Origin: VXYL01 sp965116935
GTDB lineage: Bacteria > Pseudomonadota > Gammaproteobacteria > Pseudomonadales > Azotimanducaceae
NCBI GenBank assembly: GCA_965116935.1
Contig: OZ220737.1
Span: 3,038,001 to 3,102,000 of the forward strand
DNA length: 64,000 bases
Direction: 5' to 3'
Shown: one piece after another, positions 51,543 to 59,161 of the stretch
How the letters are laid out: each line of letters starts with the position of its first letter
How positions within the stretch are numbered: position 1 is the first letter of the stretch
The notes under the pieces: model-generated
What the model saw: the letters and a program-made list of their open reading frames with translations, nothing else
Told to the model about the DNA's origin: nothing
The model's database searches: none
Program-made: the position numbers and the translations under genes

Positions 51543-52031
51543 ATGTTGACGATGAAGCATCCGATGGCCGCTGTGACCGCGTTCGTCCTTGCGGTGCTCG
51601 CCGGGTGCGCCCCCCGTGCGGAAACTTGCGTGCTGGACCCGGCGCACGAACCCGAGTCGCTCGTTCCGGGAGCCGCAGGGACACCCGTTGCCGGCGTCTT
51701 CCGCGGCCGGGTCACGCTCCCGGATCCCTCCAACCCGTTCGTGGGACTTCGCTTTACAGGCGAACGCTGCCATGTCCGGATCGGTCATTCGAACGGGTAC
51801 GTTGTCGCCGAGACGAGCTTCCTTCCGGACCCTGTGCCCTTCGGTCGGATGGGCGACGGCCTGTGGCATATTGGGCTTCTCGCCGACGGCACCGCACTTG
51901 TGGTGCAGACGGATGGCAGCGCCGTGTCTTCGGCCACGCACACCCTATTCGACGACGAGGGCACGCTGGTCTACGGCAACTGCGGCAGCTCCGGGTTTGG
52001 TTTCTTGAGCGAGTGCATCGTTGACCGCTGA
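51543..52031 (+). CDS. Hypothetical lipoprotein
   Basis: This 162-residue protein has a lipoprotein signal (PMAAVTAFVLAVLAGC, lipobox Cys near residue 22) and a mature region with six cysteines or so (ETCVLDP, ERCHVRIG, NCGSSG, ECIVD), which could form disulfides in the envelope. I recognise no family. The ATG at 51543 or 51552 is the start; longer frames overlap the esterase gene and lack signal. Confidence 0.55.
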   Translation: MLTMKHPMAAVTAFVLAVLAGCAPRAETCVLDPAHEPESLVPGAAGTPVAGVFRGRVTLPDPSNPFVGLRFTGERCHVRIGHSNGYVVAETSFLPDPVPFGRMGDGLWHIGLLADGTALVVQTDGSAVSSATHTLFDDEGTLVYGNCGSSGFGFLSECIVDR

Positions 52032-52232
52032 TTCGTCGACTGGACCACTCGCGGCGCAGCGCGGACGTACGGCAAACCCTCCGGCTCGATAGCTGGCCCG
52101 CGGGCCAGCGCAAAGCCGCGCCGACGTCAGACGCGTCGCCTTCCTCGCCTCCCACAGGTCATCCGTGATCAGCGGAATCAGTTCCCGTTGCACGTCCTCC
52201 AAGGTCAGCGCGGCTCCCGATTGCGCCAGCGC
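52032..52232. other. Gap downstream of pilC
   Basis: Where pilD would be expected after pilC I see no gene. A minus-strand frame (MEDVQRELIPLITDD) is open for 85 codons but has no recognisable end or motif beyond that; it may be a remnant. Confidence 0.3.
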
Positions 52233-53459
52233 CTAGCCGGTGACTACGCCGCCGATTTGGAAGATCGGCAGGTACATGGCAGTAATCAGGCCGCCGACCA
52301 GGACGCCGAGGACCACCATCACGGCGGGTTCGAGGAGGGCGGTCAGTTGGTCGACGGCGTGATCCACGAGTTCCTCGTAGTGTGTGGCGCAGCGGCTGAG
52401 CATGTCGTCCAGGGTGCCGGACTCCTCGCCAACGGCAACCATTTGCGTCGCCAAAGGCGGAAAGGCGACAGCGTTGCGCATGGCTTGTGCCAGTGTCTGT
52501 CCGTTGGCCACTTCGTCGCGCATGGCGAGGGTTGCGGTGGTGAAGACAGAGTTGGTGACCGAGGCAGACACCAGCGTCAGGGCGGTGACCAGGGGGACGC
52601 CGGCGTCCAGCGTCGTACCGAGGGTGCGGACGGTTCCGGCAACGGCCGAATGCTCGACGATCGGTCCGATCACCGGCACCTTCAGCAAGGCTCGGTCGGT
52701 AGCGCGGCGGAGTGGCACATAGCGTCGTCGGGTCCAGCCGATGCCGATGCCGGCGCCGATCAGACCCGCGAGGACTCCGGCCCAACTGGCCTGTGCGAAC
52801 TCGGAAATAGCGATCACACTCTGTGTCGCAGCCGGCAGCTCAGCGCCGAAGCTCGCGAACATGTCCTCGAATTGCGGCACCACTTTGACGAGCAAGAGCC
52901 CCGTGACTGCGAGCGCGATCACGATCACGGCTGCCGGATAGGTGAGAGCACGGCGTACCTTGCCGCGAATGGCGCGCGTCTTCTCGCCGTGGGTGGCGAT
53001 ACGGCTGAGCATCTCGTCCAAGGCGCCGGACTGCTCGCCGGCATCCACAAGGTTGCACAGCAAGGCATCGAAGTGCGACGGATGGCGACGCAGCGCCGTG
53101 GCAAGGGGGAAGCCCCCGGCGACGTCTTCGCGAATGCGCTTGACGAGCGAGCGCACGCCGCTGGCATCCGCGGCGTCGGCGACAAGATCGAACGCCTGCA
53201 CTAGCGGAATGCCAGCATGCGTGACGGTGGCAAGCTGTCGCATGAGGGCCGTGACCTGCGCCGGCTTCACCTTGCGGCCGGGCTTGCGCGCGAACAACCC
53301 CTGCGGCTTGCGGCGGACGCGCTGTGGGTCGATGGCTTGGCGCCGCAGCAGCGCCCGGGCCAAGGACAGGGACGCGGCTTCTATCTCGCCGCTTTGGCTG
53401 CGGCCGTTTCGGTCCGTGCCTTCCCAGAGAAAGGTCTGCGACGTTGCTTGTCGGGTCAT
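52233..53459 (-). CDS. pilC: Type IV pilus inner-membrane platform protein
   Basis: PilC is the inner-membrane platform of the type IVa pilus. The 408-residue protein has two GspF domains (about residues 65-190 and 270-395) with the repeated LATALRRHPSHFDALLCNLVDAGEQSG and LAQAMRNAVAFPPLATQMVAVGEESG, and three hydrophobic segments. The start is the ATG at 53459. It lies 13 bp after pilB on the same strand. Confidence 0.92.
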   Translation of the reverse strand: MTRQATSQTFLWEGTDRNGRSQSGEIEAASLSLARALLRRQAIDPQRVRRKPQGLFARKPGRKVKPAQVTALMRQLATVTHAGIPLVQAFDLVADAADASGVRSLVKRIREDVAGGFPLATALRRHPSHFDALLCNLVDAGEQSGALDEMLSRIATHGEKTRAIRGKVRRALTYPAAVIVIALAVTGLLLVKVVPQFEDMFASFGAELPAATQSVIAISEFAQASWAGVLAGLIGAGIGIGWTRRRYVPLRRATDRALLKVPVIGPIVEHSAVAGTVRTLGTTLDAGVPLVTALTLVSASVTNSVFTTATLAMRDEVANGQTLAQAMRNAVAFPPLATQMVAVGEESGTLDDMLSRCATHYEELVDHAVDQLTALLEPAVMVVLGVLVGGLITAMYLPIFQIGGVVTG

Positions 53460-53472
53460 GGCGGCGCTCCCG

Positions 53473-55107
53473 TTAGGCCGTGACGCGGTTGATTTCGGCG
53501 AGGCTCGTGACGCCGGCCAGAACCTTTGCGAGGCCGGACTCGCGCAAGCTCGGGAAGCCCTCCCTCCTCGCCTCGGCCGCAAGCTCGATGCTGTCGCTGC
53601 CGTCCAAGATGAGCCTTGACATGGCGGGCGTCACGCGCACGACCTCATAGATGCCGGTGCGTCCGCGGTAGCCCTTGCGGCAGTTGCCACAGCCGTCGGG
53701 GTTAGCGGCGAACAGGCGCGCGCCGCGAGCGATGTCGGCGGCGTCGATGCCCTCGTCGGCGAGTGTCTCGGGCGGTGCCGACAGGGGCTTGCGGCAGGTC
53801 TCGCACAGCACGCGGGCCAGGCGCTGCGCGACGATGAGGCTCACGGAGGTGGCGAGGTTGAAAGCCGGCACGCCCATGTTGCGCAGGCGGGTGAGGGTTT
53901 CGGCGGCGGAGTTCGTGTGCAGGGTGGCGAGCAGGAGGTGGCCAGTCTGTGCGGCCTGGACGGCGGTTTCGGCGGTTTCAAGGTCGCGAATCTCGCCCAC
54001 CATCACGACGTCAGGGTCTTGGCGGAGAAACGCGCGCAGGGCCGTGGCGAAGTCGAGCCCCACCTTGGGGTTCACTTGCACCTGGTTGATGCCCTCGACG
54101 TTGATCTCCACCGGGTCTTCGGCGGTGGCGATGTTGCGTTCCTCGGTGTTGAGCACGTTGAGTCCGGCATACAGCGTCACCGACTTGCCGCTGCCGGTCG
54201 GGCCGGTGACGAGAATCATTCCCTGCGGCAGGGCCAGGGCTTCGAGAAACAGACGCCGCTGCTCGGGACTGAAGCCGAGCCTGTCCACGCCGACTTGCGT
54301 TGCCGAGGCGTCGAGGATGCGCAGCACGATCTTCTCGCCCCACATGGTGGGCATGGTGTTGACGCGCATGTCGATGCTGCGTTCGCCCTCCAAAGAGAGG
54401 CGCAGGCGACCGTCTTGGGGGATGCGGCGTTCGGCGATGTCGAGCTCCGCCATCACCTTCAGGCGCGATGCGAGTCGCGGGCCCATCTCCACCGGCGGCT
54501 GGCTTTCTTCCCGCAGGACGCCGTCGACGCGGAAGCGCACTCGGCTTGAGCCGCGATAGGTCTCGAAATGGATGTCGGAGGCGCCGGCACGGATTGCGTC
54601 GTGTAGCGTCGCTTGCACGAAGCGCACGACGGGGGTCTCGTCGGCGTTGTCGACGGCCGCTGCTGGCAGGCCCTGCTGGAGGCGTGTGGGGGCGGTGGCG
54701 CCTTGTGGAGTTTCGGTGGCTGGCGACGAGGTACCCGGTGCGGCGGTGGAAGCGGTGACGGGGGCGACTGCGTCTCGGCCTTGGGGCTCGGCTTCGGCAA
54801 GTACAGCGAGCGCGGCTGCGAGAGGTTTGGGTTCAACGACGACGCATTGCGTCGCCATGCCTGTGCGCTGCCGAACCGCTTCGATGGCGGCTTGGTCGGC
54901 TGGGTCGGCGGTGGCGACGAATACCTGTCCCGCGCGGACGGCCAGCGGCAGGATGCGGCGATCCTGCAGGAGCGTGCTGTCGAGCAGTCCGCGCGGAGCT
55001 TGGGCCACGTCGAATGCGGTGAGGTCCAAGAGCGGCAGGCGCAGGTCCGCTGCCAGGGAAGTGGCGGCTTCCCGCGCCGACGTTGGTCTTTGCTGCGTTG
55101 GCACCAT
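53473..55107 (-). CDS. pilB: Type IV pilus extension ATPase
   Basis: PilB powers pilus extension. The 544-residue protein has a GspE-N/MshEN-like N-terminal region (residues about 1-120), then the ATPase: Walker A LVTGPTGSGKSVTLYAGLN, Asp box EDPVEINVEGINQVQVNPK, Walker B QDPDVVMVGEIRDLETAETA, His box LATLHTNSAAETLTRLRNMG, and a four-cysteine zinc site (CETC, CGNC). The linker around residue 130-165 is Ala/Thr/Pro-rich. The start is the ATG at 55107. It is divergent from the pilin gene. Confidence 0.93.
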   Translation of the reverse strand: MVPTQQRPTSAREAATSLAADLRLPLLDLTAFDVAQAPRGLLDSTLLQDRRILPLAVRAGQVFVATADPADQAAIEAVRQRTGMATQCVVVEPKPLAAALAVLAEAEPQGRDAVAPVTASTAAPGTSSPATETPQGATAPTRLQQGLPAAAVDNADETPVVRFVQATLHDAIRAGASDIHFETYRGSSRVRFRVDGVLREESQPPVEMGPRLASRLKVMAELDIAERRIPQDGRLRLSLEGERSIDMRVNTMPTMWGEKIVLRILDASATQVGVDRLGFSPEQRRLFLEALALPQGMILVTGPTGSGKSVTLYAGLNVLNTEERNIATAEDPVEINVEGINQVQVNPKVGLDFATALRAFLRQDPDVVMVGEIRDLETAETAVQAAQTGHLLLATLHTNSAAETLTRLRNMGVPAFNLATSVSLIVAQRLARVLCETCRKPLSAPPETLADEGIDAADIARGARLFAANPDGCGNCRKGYRGRTGIYEVVRVTPAMSRLILDGSDSIELAAEARREGFPSLRESGLAKVLAGVTSLAEINRVTA

Positions 55108-55364
55108 CAGGCTCTCGCTTTCGACTGTTCGCCGGAAACGCTACGCCGGCCGGGGCAGCAGGGTCGATAGGAAATCGCCGCTGCGTCTTGTCCGAATTTG
55201 TCCGCGGGGCGCGTGCGAGAAGGCCCACTGGCACCGATTGCAGTGATGTCTCACGCGGATTGCCGCCGCGGCTTACATGCGCATTGGCCGAAGGATGCAA
55301 CGACAGGCGGCGAAGACTTGCTTACGATTTTGTCTCGGCAGCCAAGGGCATAGGGAGCGCTTCG

Positions 55365-55856
55365 ATGCAACGGGAACACGATGTGATTGGGCACCGACGA
55401 GGGCAAGGCTTCACGCTCATCGAGTTGATGATCGTGATTGCGTTGATCGGCATTCTGGCGGCACTGGCGGTGCCGGCCTATAACGACTACATCCAGAGCG
55501 CGAACATGACCAAGGTGAACGCCCATTTCGAGACGGGTGCCAGCGTCGTGCAGTCGGAACTGCGTCGCGTTCAGGCAGAGATCGCGATGGGCACGCTCAC
55601 CGCAGCGCAGGCAGACACCGACTACAACGCCGCCGATGGCCAAGGCTGGATCGACCTCTTGAACGGCCAGGGGGCCGGCAGAGCGCCGGGGGGCGGCGCG
55701 CCGTTCGCGGCGCTGGCGGATGACGGCAACGGCGTGGTGGGCATAGGCGTCCAGAATGGGTTCGCTTCGGGCGATTTGGTGGTGACCGTGACGCGGCCGA
55801 TGTTTGGCGAGTTTGCGGCGCAAGAGCAGCGGAGCATCGCGTGGGCAGACTTGTAG
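55365..55856 (+). CDS. Type IVa major pilin-like protein
   Basis: This 163-residue prepilin has a 15-residue leader and the processing site QG-FTLIELMIVIALIGILAALAVPAY with Glu5. The globular part lacks the usual pair of C-terminal cysteines that close the D-loop, so disulfide stabilisation is missing. The ATG at 55365 follows AGGGAGCGC. By order it takes the place of pilA. The frame overlaps a second pilin-like gene. Confidence 0.88.
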   Translation: MQREHDVIGHRRGQGFTLIELMIVIALIGILAALAVPAYNDYIQSANMTKVNAHFETGASVVQSELRRVQAEIAMGTLTAAQADTDYNAADGQGWIDLLNGQGAGRAPGGGAPFAALADDGNGVVGIGVQNGFASGDLVVTVTRPMFGEFAAQEQRSIAWADL

Positions 55857-56419
55857 GGGTTACGACGCGGCACCGCCCTGGGGTTGAAGGCCCTTGCAGA
55901 GCGGGACCGAAGGCGAGCCGGCGTCCTGCCTATGCGACGTTCCGGGGCGGCCCCGGGGCGCTGCCGACACGGGCGCCATGGCGCAGGCACCCGAGCGAGT
56001 CCGCAAGGCGCGCGACCTGCGCCGCCCATTCCGCGCGGTGCAAGGCAGGCTTCACTCTGCTGGAACTGCTGGCGGCGTTGGCAATCGTCGCGGTCGTGGC
56101 CGCGGTGGCGGTGCCTTGGTATCGCGACTACGTCGCGACGGCGCGGGAGGGTGCGCTTGGCAAGCGCATCGCCGCCATGGCGATCTTTCAGGAGGAGACG
56201 CGGCTGCGCACAGGCAGCTATGGCGCTGGCTCATGGGACCCAGGAGCCGGCGAGGAGTCCTTGGCAGCCGCCATCGGCTGGCAACCGGCGACCGACGACG
56301 GCACGACATTCATCGTCACGGCGGACGCCGACGCCTGGACGGTCACCGCCACGGACGCAGGCGGGGCCACGCTCTGCCGCGTGCTGCCGGCCAACGATCC
56401 ATGCGCCCGGAACGAGTGA
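55841..56419 (+). CDS. Second type IV pilin-like protein, start unclear
   Basis: The C-terminal 125 residues form a prepilin: KAG-FTLLELLAALAIVAVVAAVAVPWY, Glu5, then a globular part with two cysteines (CRVLPANDPC) that could form the D-loop. In-frame there is no start near the leader; the only one is a GTG at 55841 that overlaps the first pilin and would give a 70-residue arginine-rich leader. A normal leader (MAQAPERVRKARDLRRPFR) lies in the neighbouring frame from 55978. One removed G near 56043 would join it. So this is either a frameshifted gene or an indel error. Confidence 0.6.
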   Translation: MGRLVGVTTRHRPGVEGPCRAGPKASRRPAYATFRGGPGALPTRAPWRRHPSESARRATCAAHSARCKAGFTLLELLAALAIVAVVAAVAVPWYRDYVATAREGALGKRIAAMAIFQEETRLRTGSYGAGSWDPGAGEESLAAAIGWQPATDDGTTFIVTADADAWTVTATDAGGATLCRVLPANDPCARNE

Positions 56420-56465
56420 TCGAACGGGCGCACCCGAACCGATTCGGGTACGATTTGCGGGATGT

Positions 56466-56541
<76 letters not shown>

Positions 56542-56558
56542 GACGCAGATCGACGCGG

Positions 56559-56606
56559 CGTCCCCTACGACAAAACATGCCCACAGTCACTGGGTTGCAC
56601 GACCCG
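56559..56606. repeat. Degenerate repeat after tRNA-Thr
   Basis: CGTCCCCTACGACAAAACATG, CCCACAGTCACTGGG and TTGCACG match the copy at 4433-4483 next to the IS, mostly differing by transitions. It begins 17 bases after the tRNA end. A CCCA/TGGG hairpin is conserved. Confidence 0.5.
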
Positions 56607-56695
56607 CTTAACGCCTATGCGTCTCCTGCCCTCACCCTCCAAGCGCCCTCGTTCCGCGCGGCCATGTGCATCGGAGTGCACATGACTAGGGGTGC

Positions 56696-57556
56696 CTAGG
56701 GCACAGTTCGCTCGAGCCGCATCGACAGATCCGGTGGCACTACGGCCTTGGTGATGTCTCCTATGGAGATGAAGTCGACGCCTGTTGCGGCGATGCGGGC
56801 GATGGTCTGAAGGGTGATTCCGCCGGAGGCTTCGAGGGGGATTCGGCCGGCGGTGAGGTGGACCGCCTCGCGCGTAGCCTCGGGGCTGTAGTTGTCGAGC
56901 AGGGCCATGTCGGCGCCGGCGGCGATGGCTTCTTGCAGCTCTTCGTTGTTCTCCACCTCCACTTCAAGCTTGACGTTGGGATGGAGGGCTCTGGCGCGGT
57001 GGACGGCGGCGGTGATGCCGCCGGCGGCCGCGATGTGGTTTTCCTTCAGAAGGAAGGCGTCGAAGAGGCCCATGCGGTGGTTTTGTGCGCCGCCGACGGC
57101 GACGGCGTACTTCTGGGCGTGGCGAAGGCCGGGCAGCGTCTTGCGGGTGTCGAGGATGGTGACCGGTTTGTCGGTGGCGGTGCGCAAGCCAGCCACGGCT
57201 GAGGCGTAGCGCTTTGCCGCCGTGGCGGCGGCGGAGAGCACTTGCACGAAGTTGACGACGGTGCGTTCTGCGGTGAGCAGGGCGCGCGCTGGCCCCGTGA
57301 GTTCTAGCAGGCGGGAACCCGTTGTGACCGATTCGCCTTCCTCGGCGAACCAACGGGTGGCTATGCGCGGGTCCACTTCGCTGCAAGCTTCAACTACCCA
57401 AGGACGGCCGCAGAGCACCATGTCGGTGCGGGTCACCAGGGTTGCACGGGCCTGGGTCTCGGCGTCGATCAGTGCGGCATTGATGTCGCCGGGGCCGATG
57501 TCCTCGGCGAGGGCCTCGGCGACATTGCGTTTGACGGTGTCGGGGTCGGCGCGCAT
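56696..57556 (-). CDS. nadC: Quinolinate phosphoribosyltransferase
   Basis: NadC makes nicotinate mononucleotide from quinolinate and PRPP. The 286-residue protein has an N-terminal sandwich (AEDIGPGDINAALIDAE) and the barrel with TILDTRKTLPGLRHAQKYAV, HRMGLFDAFLLKENHI, VEVEVENNEELQEAI and EASGGITLQTI. All catalytic Lys/Arg/Glu regions look present. The start at 57556 is likely; the upstream EAPAN codons are open but not conserved. It is divergent from ampD with 46 bp between. Confidence 0.95.
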   Translation of the reverse strand: MRADPDTVKRNVAEALAEDIGPGDINAALIDAETQARATLVTRTDMVLCGRPWVVEACSEVDPRIATRWFAEEGESVTTGSRLLELTGPARALLTAERTVVNFVQVLSAAATAAKRYASAVAGLRTATDKPVTILDTRKTLPGLRHAQKYAVAVGGAQNHRMGLFDAFLLKENHIAAAGGITAAVHRARALHPNVKLEVEVENNEELQEAIAAGADMALLDNYSPEATREAVHLTAGRIPLEASGGITLQTIARIAATGVDFISIGDITKAVVPPDLSMRLERTVP

Positions 57557-57602
57557 ATTCGCGGGGGCTTCAAGTCCGTGCGGGCAGTCGGGTGGAAAGT
57601 AT

Positions 57603-58190
57603 ATGGAGGAACGTCCTGCCATAGATGGGGGGCAATGGCTGACCGCCGCGTTGGTGCGGCCGAGCCCCAACTGCAACGACCGGCCGCGCGAGGACGACAT
57701 TGGCCTCGTGGTGATTCATGGCATCACCGTGCCGCCGGGTCGGTTCGGCACGGGCCTCGTCGAGGCGCTCTTTCTCAATACGCTGGACTTGACGCTGCAC
57801 CCGGCGCTTGCAGACCTCGAAGGGGTGCGAGTGTCGGCGCACCTCTTCATCGACCGCGGTGGCGTGGCGACGCAGTTCGTCCCCTTCCATCGCCGCGCTT
57901 GGCACGCTGGCGTTTCTTCCTTTGGCGGCCGCGAGAACTGCAACGACTTCGCCATCGGCATCGAACTCGAAGGCACGGATGACTCGCCCTATGAAGACGC
58001 GCAGTACGAGCGACTGACCGGGGTTCTGGAGGCGTTGTTCCTGCGCTATCCGCAGCTCTCGCCGTCGCGGGTGGTGGGGCATGCGGAGGTCGCGCCGGGA
58101 AGGAAGACCGATCCGGGTCCGGTGTTCGACTGGCAACGTCTGATGGCGGCCATTGCCACGAGCCGGCTGTCCGGCCCCGCGCCGGGATGA
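57603..58190 (+). CDS. ampD: 1,6-anhydro-MurNAc-L-alanine amidase
   Basis: AmpD cuts the peptide from anhydromuropeptides in the cytoplasm and thereby controls AmpC induction. The 195-residue protein has zinc ligands His39 (LVVIHG), His160 (VVGHAEVAPGRKTDPG) and Asp170, and the family CNDFAIGIELEGTDD. The usual Asn after the first His is Gly here. Start ATG 57603 lies 46 bp from nadC. The stop overlaps the ROK kinase start by four bases. Together with mpl it shows peptidoglycan recycling. Confidence 0.94.
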   Translation: MEERPAIDGGQWLTAALVRPSPNCNDRPREDDIGLVVIHGITVPPGRFGTGLVEALFLNTLDLTLHPALADLEGVRVSAHLFIDRGGVATQFVPFHRRAWHAGVSSFGGRENCNDFAIGIELEGTDDSPYEDAQYERLTGVLEALFLRYPQLSPSRVVGHAEVAPGRKTDPGPVFDWQRLMAAIATSRLSGPAPG

Positions 58191-59077
58191 AGGCAGCGCG
58201 CATAGGCATCGACCTCGGTGGCACCAAGATCGAGGCGGTGCTGCTCGATGCTGGCGGCGCGGTGCGTTTCCGCGAGCGCGTCGCGACGCCCAAGGGCGAC
58301 TATGCCGCGACCGTCGCGGCCGTTGCAGCCTTGGTCGAGCGGATCGACGTGGAATTCGGCAGCGAGTCGTCCGTGGGCATCGGCACGCCAGGCGCCTGGG
58401 TGCCGGAACGGCGGCAGATGAAGAACTGCAATTCCACCTGGCTGAACGGCCGCCCCCTGCTCGATGATCTCAATGCCGCGCTCGATGGTCGCGTGCGCAT
58501 TGCCAACGACGCGAACTGCTTTGCGCTCGCGGAGGCGGAAGGCGTGGATGCGGAGGTGGTGTTTGGGGTGATCCTTGGCACGGGGGTTGGCGGGGGCATC
58601 GTCGTCGGGGGCCAGCTCTTGGCTGGCGCCAATGCCATCGCCGGGGAGTGGGGACACACACCGCTGCCGTACCTGCGCGCCGACCCTGCCGCGGACGGTC
58701 GCGAAGGGTCGTTGGCGGACCGCCCCTGCTACTGCGGTCGGACGAACTGCGTGGAGACGTTTCTGTCGGGGCCGGGGCTTGCCCGTACGCACGAGGCATT
58801 CACCGGGGAGGAGTTGGAGGGGCCGGTGCCGACGGATTCACCGGCGCTCAACCTATACACAACGATGCTGGCGCGCTCGCTTGCGCAGATTGTCAATGTG
58901 CTGGACCCGGACGTGATTGTCTTGGGTGGGGGTGTTTCCAATCTGGATGTGCTGTATCGGGAAGTGCCGCGGAAGCTGCCGAGGTATGCGTTTGCGCACG
59001 AAGGGCGGACACGGATCGTGCGAGCGCGGCTCGGGGACTCGGCAGGGGTGTTTGGGGCGGCGCGGTTGGGTGGTTGA
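58187..59077 (+). CDS. ROK-family sugar kinase
   Basis: This 296-residue kinase has the ROK ATP motif GIDLGGTKIEAVLLD, the substrate Asp in NDANCFALAEA, GVGGGIVVGGQLLAGANAIAGEWGH, and the zinc motif CYCGRTNCVETFLSG. It is close to fructokinase Mak and N-acetylglucosamine kinase NagK. Translation coupling to ampD (ATGA) suggests it phosphorylates an amino sugar released in cell-wall recycling, most simply GlcNAc; that is inferred. The start is ATG 58187. Confidence 0.88.
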   Translation: MKAARIGIDLGGTKIEAVLLDAGGAVRFRERVATPKGDYAATVAAVAALVERIDVEFGSESSVGIGTPGAWVPERRQMKNCNSTWLNGRPLLDDLNAALDGRVRIANDANCFALAEAEGVDAEVVFGVILGTGVGGGIVVGGQLLAGANAIAGEWGHTPLPYLRADPAADGREGSLADRPCYCGRTNCVETFLSGPGLARTHEAFTGEELEGPVPTDSPALNLYTTMLARSLAQIVNVLDPDVIVLGGGVSNLDVLYREVPRKLPRYAFAHEGRTRIVRARLGDSAGVFGAARLGG

Positions 59078-59161
59078 GGGGCTCGTTTCGCCTGTCACGA
59101 AAGCTCCTCATGGCTCGCCGTATAATCGGTCTTGCGGCTCTACGGAGCGTCTGGATTGAGC

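Noticed and set aside
51945..52202. 85-codon minus frame after pilC
   Set aside because: Opening residues look protein-like but there is no ribosome site, motif or known end; could be a remnant.
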